Shown here: positions 17,020-24,801 of the stretch, one piece after another | How positions within the stretch are numbered: position 1 is the first letter of the stretch | Layout: each line of letters starts with the position of its first letter | NCBI RefSeq assembly: GCF_040629175.1 | Contig: NZ_JBEXUX010000019.1 | Location: 62,001 to 126,000 of the forward strand | DNA from: Embleya sp040629175 | GTDB taxonomy: Bacteria; Actinomycetota; Actinomycetes; Streptomycetales; Streptomycetaceae | DNA: 64,000 bases | Direction: 5' to 3' | Translations under genes and position numbers: made by a program | The notes under the pieces: generated by a model | Told to the model about the DNA's origin: nothing | The model's input: the letters and a program-made list of their open reading frames with translations, nothing else | The model's database searches: none

Positions 17020-17763
17020 ATGCGCCTGCGGCAGCCCCTCGCCGTCACCACCTATCCGAGCGCCGAGCGCTCCGAGCAGCCCCCCGTGCTGCTCGTGCAC
17101 GGATTCTGTTCCAGCGCGCGCCGCACCTGGCTGGAAACCGGCCTCGTCCAGGCCCTGCTCGATGCCGGCCACACCCTGCTCGCGCCGGATCTGCGCGGCC
17201 ACGGCGCCAGCCCGGCACCGACGAGCGCCGCGGAGGTGGACGCGGTCGCCTCCGCGCAGGACCTGTTGGCCGTGGTCGACGCGTACGGCGCGGACCGGTT
17301 CGACGTCCTGGCGTACTCGCTCGGCGCCCGCCTGGTCTGGGAGCTGGCCGAACTGGCTCCGGACCGGATCGGCCGGGTGGTGCTCGGCGGGTTGAGCCCG
17401 ACCGAGCCGTTCGCCGCCGTGGACGTGCCGGAGCTGCGCCGGGCGGTGCACGACGAGGCCCACCCGCCCGCCGATCCGCTCACCGGGATGATCGCGGGCC
17501 TGATCCGGGCCGAGGGTGCGCGTGCGGACGGGTTGGTGACCTGTGTCGAGGGTCTGCGCAGCACCCCGTTCGCGCCGAAGGCGTGGGCCGGCGGCACGCC
17601 GCCGTGGTTCCTGGTCGGCGCGGACGACCTGATGGTCCACGGCTCCGAGGAACTGGTCGCGCTGGTCCCGGGAGCGCAACTCGTCTGCATGGCCGGCGAC
17701 CACCACGGCGTGCTGGTCAACCCGTACTTCGGCGAAGTCGCCCTACGGGTCCTCCACCGCTGA
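17020..17763 (+). CDS. Alpha/beta hydrolase
   Basis: 247 residues; GGAGAAGTAGG precedes the ATG. The fold shows the oxyanion motif LLVHGFCSS (about 24-32), the nucleophile elbow AYSLGA (about 96-101; Ser flanked as in S-x-G with Ala in place of the first Gly), and the catalytic His in CMAGDHHGVL near the C-terminus. No signal peptide is present. In this setting it may hydrolyse an ester, lactone or C-C bond of a ring-fission product. It sits under operator site B and 104 bp before the gntR regulator gene, so the two may be cotranscribed. Confidence 0.87.
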   Translation: MRLRQPLAVTTYPSAERSEQPPVLLVHGFCSSARRTWLETGLVQALLDAGHTLLAPDLRGHGASPAPTSAAEVDAVASAQDLLAVVDAYGADRFDVLAYSLGARLVWELAELAPDRIGRVVLGGLSPTEPFAAVDVPELRRAVHDEAHPPADPLTGMIAGLIRAEGARADGLVTCVEGLRSTPFAPKAWAGGTPPWFLVGADDLMVHGSEELVALVPGAQLVCMAGDHHGVLVNPYFGEVALRVLHR

Positions 17764-17807
17764 CCCACCGCGGCGCACCACGCCCACCGAACACGCCGGA
17801 CCACGCC

Positions 17808-17832
17808 GGGCCGGGACGCCTCGTCCCGGCCC
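17808..17832 (+). terminator. Hairpin between the hydrolase and gntR genes
   Basis: GGGCCGGGACG (17808-17818) pairs perfectly with CGTCCCGGCCC (17822-17832) across a 3-nt loop. It could reduce read-through into the regulator gene 35 bases further on. Confidence 0.55.
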
Positions 17833-17867
17833 GCGACCGTGTCCGGTCCAGACTGAGGAGACCGTAG

Positions 17868-18557
17868 TTGAGTCCCGCAAAGGCAACCACCGCCGCGAGC
17901 AAGGCCGCCAAGGCGTCGAAGTCGGAGATGTGTTACGAGCTGCTGCGCAGCCGCATCCTCGACGGCACCTACGGGCCCGGGTATCGGCTGGTGTTCGACC
18001 AGCTCGCCCGGGAGGCGGGGGTCAGCACCATCCCGCTGCGCGAGGCGGTGCGCCGACTCCAGTCCGACGGCCTGGTGGAGATCGTGCGCAACGTCGGCGC
18101 CCGGGTGGCGGTCTTCGACCGGTCGCAGGTCGAGCACTCGCTGAACGTGCTGGCCCGTCTGGAGGGTTACGCGACGGCGATCTCGGCGCCGCTGATGAGC
18201 GCCGCGAACATCGCCGAGGCCCGGGCGATCAACGACCGCATGGTCGAGGCGCTGGCCGACTTCGATCCCACCGCGTTCACCGCGCTCAACCGGAAGTTTC
18301 ACTTCTCGCTCTACGCGCATTGCCCCGACAAGCACCTGAACGCGCTGCTCGAATCGGAGTGGGCCCGGCTGGACCACATGCGCCGGTCGACCTTCACCTA
18401 CGTGCCGGGGCGGGCGCGCACCTCGGTGCGCGAACACGAGAACCTGCTCGACCTGATCGGTGCGGGCGCCGACCCGCAGCTGATCGAGAAGGCCGCGTGC
18501 GCACACAAGATCGCCACGGCCGCCGCGCTGCACCAGGCCAAGGCGGGAACGCCGTAG
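17868..18557 (+). CDS. GntR-family regulator, FCD (FadR-type) subfamily
   Basis: 229 residues from a TTG start supported by GAGGAG (17855-17860) seven bases upstream; no better start is near. A Lys/Ala-rich N-terminal extension precedes the winged helix (about 20-80, with LAREAGVSTIPLREAVRRLQSDGLVE). The FCD ligand domain follows, with candidate metal ligands Asp/His in NRKFHFSLY and His in VREHENLL. FCD regulators sense small organic acids and usually repress catabolic operons. It is the only regulator in the island and the obvious candidate to bind sites A-D. Confidence 0.92.
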   Translation: MSPAKATTAASKAAKASKSEMCYELLRSRILDGTYGPGYRLVFDQLAREAGVSTIPLREAVRRLQSDGLVEIVRNVGARVAVFDRSQVEHSLNVLARLEGYATAISAPLMSAANIAEARAINDRMVEALADFDPTAFTALNRKFHFSLYAHCPDKHLNALLESEWARLDHMRRSTFTYVPGRARTSVREHENLLDLIGAGADPQLIEKAACAHKIATAAALHQAKAGTP

Positions 18558-18574
18558 CGACGACGGCACACGGG

Positions 18575-18606
18575 GAAGGGCGGGCTCGGTCGAGCCCGCC
18601 CTTCCG
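18575..18606. terminator. Strong bidirectional hairpin between gntR and the SDR gene
   Basis: A perfect 14-bp stem (18575-18588 with 18593-18606) and a 4-nt GGTC loop lie between two convergent genes, 18 bases after the gntR stop. Confidence 0.8.
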
Positions 18607-18635
18607 TGTCCGCGCCGGTCACCCTCCGGCGCCGC

Positions 18636-19373
18636 TCAGCCCAGCAGTTGGCCGCCGTCCACCGGTACCACCGTCCCGGTGATGTGTGCCGCGGCCGGCG
18701 AGGCCAGGAACACCGCGAGCGGCGCGACGTCCTCGGGCACCGCGATCCGGCCCAGCGGGATCCGCGCCTCCCAGACCTGCCGGGCCTGCGGGTCGGACAT
18801 CAGGCCGGCGGTCATCGGCGTGTGCACCGGTCCGGGCGCGACGCCGTTGACCCGGATCCGGTGCGGGGCCAGTTCGATCGCGCCGGTGCGGGTGAGCGCG
18901 TCCACCGCCGCCTTGGTGGCCTCGTAGTGCCCCAGGCCCGCAGTGGGTTGGCGGGCGCCGATCGAGCTGATGTTGACGATGGCGCCACCCGCCCCCTCGG
19001 CGATCATCCGCCGGGCGGCGGCCGCCGTGACGGTGAAGGTGCCGCGCAGGTTGACCGCGACCACGGTGTCGAAGACCTCGATGGGGAGTTCGACGAGCAG
19101 GCCGCCGCCCGCGACCAGGCCGGCGTTGTTGACCAGCACCGCGAGCGGGCCGAGTTCGGCGACGACCCGGTCCAGGGCCGAGGCCACCGACGCGGGGTCG
19201 GTGATGTCCATCGCGACCGGGGTGCCGTCGAGTTCGCGGGCGACCTTCGCGGCCGCGTCGGCGTCCACGTCGGCGATCACCACCCGGTCGCCGTTCTCGG
19301 CGAAGGCTCGGGCGACGGCCGCGCCGATGCCGCTCGCGCCGCCGGTGACCACCACGACCCGGCCGGTGCTCAT
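18636..19373 (-). CDS. Short-chain dehydrogenase/reductase (SDR)
   Basis: 245 residues; the start overlaps the O-methyltransferase stop (ATGA). Classical SDR features are present: VTGGASGIGAAV (NAD(P) binding, about 9-20), VLVNNAGLV (about 81-89), the catalytic Ser in VNISSIGA, and Tyr/Lys in GHYEATKAA. The Asp in VIADVDAD after the second strand favours NAD(H) over NADP(H). It probably oxidises an alcohol or reduces a ketone in the island's pathway. The reading frame stays open far upstream through two other genes, which is an artefact of GC bias. Confidence 0.93.
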   Translation of the reverse strand: MSTGRVVVVTGGASGIGAAVARAFAENGDRVVIADVDADAAAKVARELDGTPVAMDITDPASVASALDRVVAELGPLAVLVNNAGLVAGGGLLVELPIEVFDTVVAVNLRGTFTVTAAAARRMIAEGAGGAIVNISSIGARQPTAGLGHYEATKAAVDALTRTGAIELAPHRIRVNGVAPGPVHTPMTAGLMSDPQARQVWEARIPLGRIAVPEDVAPLAVFLASPAAAHITGTVVPVDGGQLLG

Positions 19374-20371
19374 CGGGCCTCCGCCACGATCACCCGCGGG
19401 CTGCCCGGGAGTTCGAGCAGGTCCACCGGGTGCCAACCGGCCTCGACCAGCCACTCCTCGACCTCGCCGCGCGGGTAGACCGTGGTGCCGTCGATGACCA
19501 GGTACTCCCCCGCGTGCAGGCTGTCGATCAGCCGCGGTGTGCCGTCCGGCTCCAGGAAGAAGTCGAGCAGCAGCAGCCGGGCCCCGGGGGCGGCGGCCTT
19601 GCGCGCCGCCGCCACGATCCGCCGGTTGTGCTCGGCGTCGAAGCGGTGCACGACATGCTCCAGGAGCACCAGGTCGAAGCCGGTGGGCACCTCGTCGGTC
19701 AGCGGGTCGCCGGTGACCACCTCGACTCGTTCCTCGACGCCGGCTCCGGCCAGGGTCTGCTCGGCGTGGCCGACCAGATCGCCGCCGGACAGGAAGGTGG
19801 CCCGCAACTCGGGGTGCAGACGCAGCGCTTCGGCCAGGAAGGACCCGGACAGCCCGCCCAGATCCAGCACGCGTCGATGCGCGCCGAAGTCGTAGGCGTG
19901 GGCCAACTGCCGTGCGTGCAGGGCGTTGTAGGTCATCACGCCACCGAGGAAGACGCCGAACCGGTCGCCGCCAAGGTCGAGCGGGGCCGGCCGCGCGGTG
20001 CGCGAGGTCTCGGCGAAGCCGAGCCAGTGCGGGTAGCTGACGGTGTCCAGGAAGCTCAGGAACGGGCGCAGGTCCACATCCGATCCGCACCCGCCGAGGT
20101 GGCGCAGGGTGGCGGGCGAGTTGGCGTAGCCGTCCGCGTCGCGCTCCAGCAGCCCCAGGGCGACCATCGTGTCGGCCAGGATCAGCGTGGTCCGGGTGGG
20201 CAGTGCGATCCGGGTCGCGAGTTCTTCCAACGGGGTGCGGCCGTCGGCCAGCGCGGCGAACAGGCCCGCCTCGTTGGCCGCGAACAACTGCTTGGCGGCC
20301 ATGTAGCCGATCGCGACATCGACGATGGGATCGGGGCCGACCTCGGCCTGGGCGTCCGAGGGAAGTGACAT
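19370..20371 (-). CDS. SAM-dependent O-methyltransferase (polyketide/flavonoid type)
   Basis: 333 residues. An N-terminal dimerisation winged helix (about 15-100, including ALPTRTTLILADTMVALGLLE) precedes the SAM-binding fold with VLDLGGLSGSFL (about 168-179), a slightly unusual form of DVGGGxG, and LLEHVVHRFD, in which the catalytic His position of the usual LHDW motif is kept but Trp is Phe. Such enzymes methylate phenolic hydroxyls. In a catabolic island it may protect or tailor a catechol, or the fold may serve another methyl transfer. It is divergent from the first aldo/keto reductase across operator site C. Confidence 0.88.
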   Translation of the reverse strand: MSLPSDAQAEVGPDPIVDVAIGYMAAKQLFAANEAGLFAALADGRTPLEELATRIALPTRTTLILADTMVALGLLERDADGYANSPATLRHLGGCGSDVDLRPFLSFLDTVSYPHWLGFAETSRTARPAPLDLGGDRFGVFLGGVMTYNALHARQLAHAYDFGAHRRVLDLGGLSGSFLAEALRLHPELRATFLSGGDLVGHAEQTLAGAGVEERVEVVTGDPLTDEVPTGFDLVLLEHVVHRFDAEHNRRIVAAARKAAAPGARLLLLDFFLEPDGTPRLIDSLHAGEYLVIDGTTVYPRGEVEEWLVEAGWHPVDLLELPGSPRVIVAEAR

Positions 20372-20397
20372 CGGATCTCCTCGCGGGACAGGAAGTT

Positions 20398-20423
20398 GGT
20401 ATCTGGAATGCTATATGATTACC
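20398..20423. promoter_or_regulatory. Operator-like site C between the O-methyltransferase and aldo/keto reductase genes
   Basis: TATCTGGAAT (20400-20409) is followed by ATATGATT (20413-20420), the inverse of the AATCATAT element of site A, within outer arms GGTA (20398-20401) and TACC (20420-20423). The site lies between divergent genes, so one bound regulator could control both. Confidence 0.55.
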
Positions 20424-20504
20424 GATGCCGTCAACAATGGCGATCGATGGGGATCCGCCGATCCCGCCGATCAGGTCGACCCCCGCTTCCCAGGAGGACC
20501 CGTG

Positions 20505-21479
20505 GTGCACTCCCCCGCCGGCAGTCCGGTGCCCCGTCGTCGACTCGGCGCGCACGGTCCCGAGGTGCCCGTGCTGGGCCTCGGTTCGTGGAACACGTGG
20601 GACAGGATGAGCATGGCGGACGCCGTCGCGCTGATCCGCGACGCGCTCGCGCACGGCGTCGAACTCTTCGACGTGGCGCACTACGACATGGGCCCGCACG
20701 CGGAGAACGCGCGCACCGATCTGATCTTCGGGCAGGCGATCCGCGAGGCGGGCGTGGCCCGCGACCAGTACCTGCTGTGCGGCAAGTTGTGGTTGTGGGA
20801 GTACCCGAAGAAGGGCTTCGCCGAGCAGTTGGCCGTCTCGCTCGACCGGATCGGCACCGACCGGGCCGACCTGGTCGTGGTCGGCGACTTCTTCGGCGAA
20901 CTGGACGTCCCCGCCGTGGTCGGCGACGTCGCCGAGCAGATCGCGGCCGGCCGGTTCACCGCGTGGGGCGTCAACAACTGGTCCGCCGCGGACGTGTGGC
21001 GGGCCCGGCGATTCGCCGCGGAGCAGGGGCTGACGCCGCCCACCTTCGCCCAACTCAAGTACAGCCCGGCCCGGCGGACCGTGCCCGAGGGCGAACCCTT
21101 CGCCGAACTGTTCGCCGACGGGCTGGCCATGCAGGCGTCCGACGTCCTGGAGGGCGGCATCCTGGCCGGCAACCTCCACCCGCAACGCAAGATCGGCGCC
21201 GACCCCGGCAACATCCGCGACCGCATCCGCGCCGCGTATCCCCTCGTCGCCAAGGTCGCCGCCGACTTCGACGCCACACCCGCCCAGGTGGCCATCGCCT
21301 TCTGCCTGGCCAATCCCACCGTCGCCACGGTCCTCTTCGGCGCCAGCCGCATGAGCCAATGGCAGGACAACCTGAAGGCCCTGGCCCTACTCACCCATCA
21401 CGGAAGCGCCCTCCGCACGGCCCTGACCGACGCCTGGGCCGACAAGGACGTCATGGACCCGGCGGCCTCGGGAGCCTGA
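20505..21479 (+). CDS. Divergent aldo/keto reductase family protein, copy 1
   Basis: 324 residues from the GTG at 20505, seven bases after AGGAGG (20492-20497); a GTG three bases earlier is also possible. The AKR barrel is recognisable: LGLGSWNTWD, LFDVAHYDMG, LLCGKLW with the active-site Lys, WGVNNWS and VATVLFGAS. Two active-site features differ from typical AKRs. The Asp-to-Tyr spacing is one residue short, and the usual catalytic His after strand 4 (normally in an L-H-x pattern) is replaced in ADLVVVGDFF. The paralogue at 21647-22618 shares both changes, so they look like subfamily traits. NADPH-linked reduction is therefore uncertain. Confidence 0.8.
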   Translation: MHSPAGSPVPRRRLGAHGPEVPVLGLGSWNTWDRMSMADAVALIRDALAHGVELFDVAHYDMGPHAENARTDLIFGQAIREAGVARDQYLLCGKLWLWEYPKKGFAEQLAVSLDRIGTDRADLVVVGDFFGELDVPAVVGDVAEQIAAGRFTAWGVNNWSAADVWRARRFAAEQGLTPPTFAQLKYSPARRTVPEGEPFAELFADGLAMQASDVLEGGILAGNLHPQRKIGADPGNIRDRIRAAYPLVAKVAADFDATPAQVAIAFCLANPTVATVLFGASRMSQWQDNLKALALLTHHGSALRTALTDAWADKDVMDPAASGA

Positions 21480-21492
21480 CCGACACGGCCGC

Positions 21493-21630
21493 CTCGGCCC
21501 GGCCGGCACCGGAGAGCACCTCGGCCCGGCCGGCGTTCGAGACCCACCCCGGCCCGGCCGGCGCCGGAGGCCACCCTCCGCCCCGGCCGGGCGCGTGAGG
21601 CCGAATCAGCCCGACCGGCCTTCGAGGTCA
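21493..21630. repeat. Degenerate tandem repeat of about 27 bp between convergent AKR genes
   Basis: A CTCGGCCCGGCCGGC core recurs at 21493, 21520 and about 21548, with more degenerate copies near 21575 and 21606; intervals are 27, 28, about 27 and about 31 bp. Several copies continue as TTCGAG or CCGGAG. The unit resembles short GC-rich intergenic repeats known at gene ends in Streptomyces. It fills the gap between the two aldo/keto reductase genes. Confidence 0.55.
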
Positions 21631-21646
21631 CCGCGCTGAGGCCCTC

Positions 21647-22618
21647 TCAAGGACCCGCGGGGTCCACTACACCCCCGTCCGCGAAGAACGGCACCAACCG
21701 CGCCCGCAACACGCTCGCCCCGACCCGGTCCAGCAGTCGCAACCCCCCGATGTTGTCCATCAGTTGCTCCCGCCGCGTCGCCCCGAACAACACGCTCGCG
21801 GTAGCCGGATGCGACAGCGCGAACGCCACACACACCTGCGCGGCGCTCGCGTCCAGTTCGGCAGCCACCGCCGCCAGGCCCGGCGCGGACGCGATGATCC
21901 GCTCCCGCACCCCACCCGGATCCCGCCCGATCTCCCGCGCCGGTGCGACCTTGCCGGCCAGGATGCCGCCCTCCAGGACGTCGGACGCCTGCATCGACAA
22001 CCCGGCCGAGAACAACTCGGCGAACGGCGCCCCGTCCGCGATCGCCCGCCGACACGGGCTGTACTTGAGCTGCGCGACCTGCGGCCCCGGCGACCCCGCG
22101 ATCAGCGCGTGCGCACGAATCGTGGTGATCGCCTGCGCCGACCAGTTGTTGACCCCCCAGTGCCCGATCAGCCCGTCCTTCTCCAACTCGGCCAGGTCGC
22201 CCGCGAGTTGTTCGAGATCCAGGTCGGCACTGCGAATGTCGCCCAGGATCGCCAGATCCGCGTACTCCGTCCCGGCCCGGAACATCGCCCGCTCCACCTG
22301 CTCGCGCAACGGCTGCGCCGGATAGCCCTCCAGCCACACCTTGGTCGACAACAGGTATTGCTCCCGCGCCAACCCCGCCGCCCGCACGATCGCCGAGAAC
22401 AACACGTCGGTGAACACCGGCTTCTGTCCCGGAATCCCGTACACCGCCACGTCGAAGAGGTTGATCCCCGCCTCGACCGCGCAGGCCACCAGGTCGACCG
22501 CGTCGTGGAAGTCCATCCGGTCGTAGGTGTGCCACGAGCCCAGGGACAGCGCGGACACGGACGGGCCCTCGATCCCCAACCGGCGTCGCGGAACGATATT
22601 GCTGTCGATGTCACCCAT
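21647..22618 (-). CDS. Divergent aldo/keto reductase family protein, copy 2
   Basis: 323 residues; the ATG is preceded by GAGAGGACC. It is clearly paralogous to copy 1, sharing LGSW, LFDVAVYG, LLSTKVWLEGYP, WGVNNWSAQ, AQLKYSP and the long block MQASDVLEGGILAG. As in copy 1, the segment that normally carries the catalytic His reads ADLAILGDI, and Asp-Tyr spacing is one shorter than usual. It is the last gene of the leftward operon that starts at the esterase and faces copy 1 tail to tail. Function within the AKR superfamily is open. Confidence 0.8.
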   Translation of the reverse strand: MGDIDSNIVPRRRLGIEGPSVSALSLGSWHTYDRMDFHDAVDLVACAVEAGINLFDVAVYGIPGQKPVFTDVLFSAIVRAAGLAREQYLLSTKVWLEGYPAQPLREQVERAMFRAGTEYADLAILGDIRSADLDLEQLAGDLAELEKDGLIGHWGVNNWSAQAITTIRAHALIAGSPGPQVAQLKYSPCRRAIADGAPFAELFSAGLSMQASDVLEGGILAGKVAPAREIGRDPGGVRERIIASAPGLAAVAAELDASAAQVCVAFALSHPATASVLFGATRREQLMDNIGGLRLLDRVGASVLRARLVPFFADGGVVDPAGP

Positions 22619-22681
22619 CGAAGGTCCTCTCGGCATCGGGTATTGCGGATGGATCCGGCGCTGGAAAAGCAACCCGCGGGC

Positions 22682-23809
22682 TCACGGAAGCCATGGGTGC
22701 ACGACGGCCTTGACCTGCTCCTGCCGCCCCATCGCGGCCAACGCCTCGCTCGCCCCCGACAGTCCGACCGGCTCGGCGAACAGCCGGTCCCAGTCGAAGC
22801 GTTGCCGGAAGTCGCGGAGAAACTCGACGGCCCGGTGATAGTCGCCCACATCACCGTTGAGCGAGCCGACGACATTGAGTTCCTTACCCATCACGGTCCC
22901 CAGCGGCAACCGCTCCGGGGTCGGTCCGGTACTGCCCACAATCACGAACGTGCCGCCGAACGCCGCGAGTTCGACCGCCTCGGCGCCCACCCCGGGCGCC
23001 CCGGCCAGGTCCAGGACCAGGTCCGCGCCGCGCCCTCGGGTGGCCGCCAGCACCTCCTCGCGCCGGGCGGCCGGGTCGCCGTCCAGCCCGATGGCGACGT
23101 CCGCGCCGAACTCCTCGGCCAGGGCCAGCCGGCCCTCGGGCCCGCCGATGGTGATCACCGTCCGCGCGCCGCTCGCCTTGGCCATCGCACCGGCCACCAG
23201 GCCCAGTGCCCCGGCGCCCTGCACCACCACCTCGGCGCCGGGCCGGACCCCGCCCGCCCGGTCGAAGGCGTGCAGCACGGTCTTGACCGCGCACCCCGCG
23301 CACGCGGCCCAGGTGTCGGGCACGTCGTCCGGCACGAGCACCTTCTCCGCCCGCGGCCCCACGTAGGCGAATTCGGCCAACCCGGCCGTGGCGTACGGCC
23401 ATTGATCCGAGCGCTGCCGGAAGCCGTAGCCCCGGTCCGCGCACCCCACCGGCCGCCGCAACACCGTGCAGGCGTAACACGTGCCGCACGTCGACTCGGA
23501 CCAGCCGATCCGGTCGCCGACCCGCAGCGTGCGGCCCAGCGCGTCGATCGCGCCCACCCCCACCGCCTCGATCACGCCGGTCATCTCGTGGCCGAGCACC
23601 ATCGGCAACATGCCGGGAAAGCTCATCGCGCCGCGCCACAGGTGCACGTCGGTGGCGCACAGCGTGGCGCAGCCGATCCGGACCAACACGGCGCCGGGCT
23701 CGCACCGTTCGGGCAGCGCGATGTCCTCCAGGGTGAGCGGCTGGTCGTGCGCGCGCAGCACGGCGGCGCGGGTGGAGCCGTCCGGGGTGGAGCGGGTTCC
23801 CATGATCAT
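22682..23809 (-). CDS. Zinc-dependent medium-chain alcohol dehydrogenase
   Basis: 375 residues from the ATG at 23809, which has GGAG seven bases upstream; an ATG at 23833 that overlaps the livH-like stop is the alternative. Motifs: catalytic zinc Cys in TLCATDVH, GHEMTGVIEAVG, the structural-zinc cluster CGTCYACT ending in Cys of RRPVGC, and the NAD fold VVVQGAGALGLVAG. It belongs with threonine- or sorbitol-type dehydrogenases that oxidise secondary alcohols. It lies in the same operon as the importer and the second aldo/keto reductase. The substrate is unknown. Confidence 0.9.
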   Translation of the reverse strand: MIMGTRSTPDGSTRAAVLRAHDQPLTLEDIALPERCEPGAVLVRIGCATLCATDVHLWRGAMSFPGMLPMVLGHEMTGVIEAVGVGAIDALGRTLRVGDRIGWSESTCGTCYACTVLRRPVGCADRGYGFRQRSDQWPYATAGLAEFAYVGPRAEKVLVPDDVPDTWAACAGCAVKTVLHAFDRAGGVRPGAEVVVQGAGALGLVAGAMAKASGARTVITIGGPEGRLALAEEFGADVAIGLDGDPAARREEVLAATRGRGADLVLDLAGAPGVGAEAVELAAFGGTFVIVGSTGPTPERLPLGTVMGKELNVVGSLNGDVGDYHRAVEFLRDFRQRFDWDRLFAEPVGLSGASEALAAMGRQEQVKAVVHPWLP

Positions 23810-23829
23810 CTGCGAACTCCGGTTCGTTG

Positions 23830-24702
23830 TCATCGACTGTGCGCGGTGTCCCAGATCTCGTGCCGGCTGCGCCACCACAGCAGCACCAGGATCACCAGGA
23901 ACGGAATCACGCCGCGGTACTCGCGCACCGAATCCAGCGCGGCGGACATGCCTTCGAGGCAGCCGAGCAGCAGGCCGCCGGCCAACGTCAGCGGCAGGTT
24001 GCGGAACCCACCGACCATGGCCACCGCGAGCGCGGTGACGATCAGCTTGCCCAGGGTGGAGAAGTCGCCGCCCAGGCGCGGCGCGACCAGGATGATCACC
24101 AGCGCGGTGAGCGCGCCGATCGCCACCCATACCGCGGTGGCCAGGCGCGGCGCGGAGATGCCCACCACCTGTGCGGTGCCCGGGCGTTCGGACAGTGCCT
24201 GGAGCCGCAGCCCGACCAGGGTCTTGCGCAACATCAGTTCGACGCCGACGGTGATCAGCACCGCGAAGGCGATGGACACCAGCACGGCCTGGGAGACCAC
24301 CACGTCGCCGATCCGGAACAGCGCCCCGTCGAAGGGCGCCGGGAAACGCCGCGCGCCGGTGGAGGTGGCGCCGAACAGCCGCAGCCCCACCGCCATCACC
24401 GCGACGTAGATGGCCACCGTGACGGCGGCCTTGGTGCGTTCGTTGTGCTCCCCGAACCAGCGGATCAGCACCGCGCCCAGGATGCCGGACAGGGCCGCGC
24501 TGACCGCGACACCGAGCACCAGCGCGGGCCATACGTTCAGACCGTCGTCGGTCAGGGACACCATCGTGAAGGCGCCCATCGCGCCGATCGCCGCCATCGC
24601 GAAGTTCACCACGGCCACCAGCCGATAGGTCAACACCACGCACAGGCCCAACAGCGCGTAGCCCCCACCGCTGCTCAGGCCCGCGATCACCGAGTTCAAC
24701 AT
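23830..24702 (-). CDS. Branched-chain-amino-acid-type ABC transporter permease (LivH)
   Basis: 290 residues, about eight membrane helices. Family features are GGGYALLGLCVVLTYRL near the N-terminus, VNFAMAAIGAMGAF and the cytoplasmic GLRLQALSERPGTAQVVGI loop that contacts the ATPases. The full Liv set of this operon (two ATPase domains, two permease domains, one binding protein) makes a complete importer. Liv-type systems in catabolic islands often carry aromatic acids or amides rather than amino acids. Confidence 0.92.
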   Translation of the reverse strand: MLNSVIAGLSSGGGYALLGLCVVLTYRLVAVVNFAMAAIGAMGAFTMVSLTDDGLNVWPALVLGVAVSAALSGILGAVLIRWFGEHNERTKAAVTVAIYVAVMAVGLRLFGATSTGARRFPAPFDGALFRIGDVVVSQAVLVSIAFAVLITVGVELMLRKTLVGLRLQALSERPGTAQVVGISAPRLATAVWVAIGALTALVIILVAPRLGGDFSTLGKLIVTALAVAMVGGFRNLPLTLAGGLLLGCLEGMSAALDSVREYRGVIPFLVILVLLWWRSRHEIWDTAHSR

Positions 24703-24801
24703 GCTTGTCGAGCACCTCCTGCTCCGGGGCGCCGACCGCGCCGACCGCGTGGGCGGTCGGCGACGGTCGGGCCGGGGTGGATCGGTCGCACCGCGGCCGG
24801 G

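Noticed and set aside
18636..20371. Secondary-metabolite cluster suggested by the O-methyltransferase
   Set aside because: No PKS, NRPS, terpene or RiPP core gene is in the window. The shared operator and catabolic neighbours fit degradation better.
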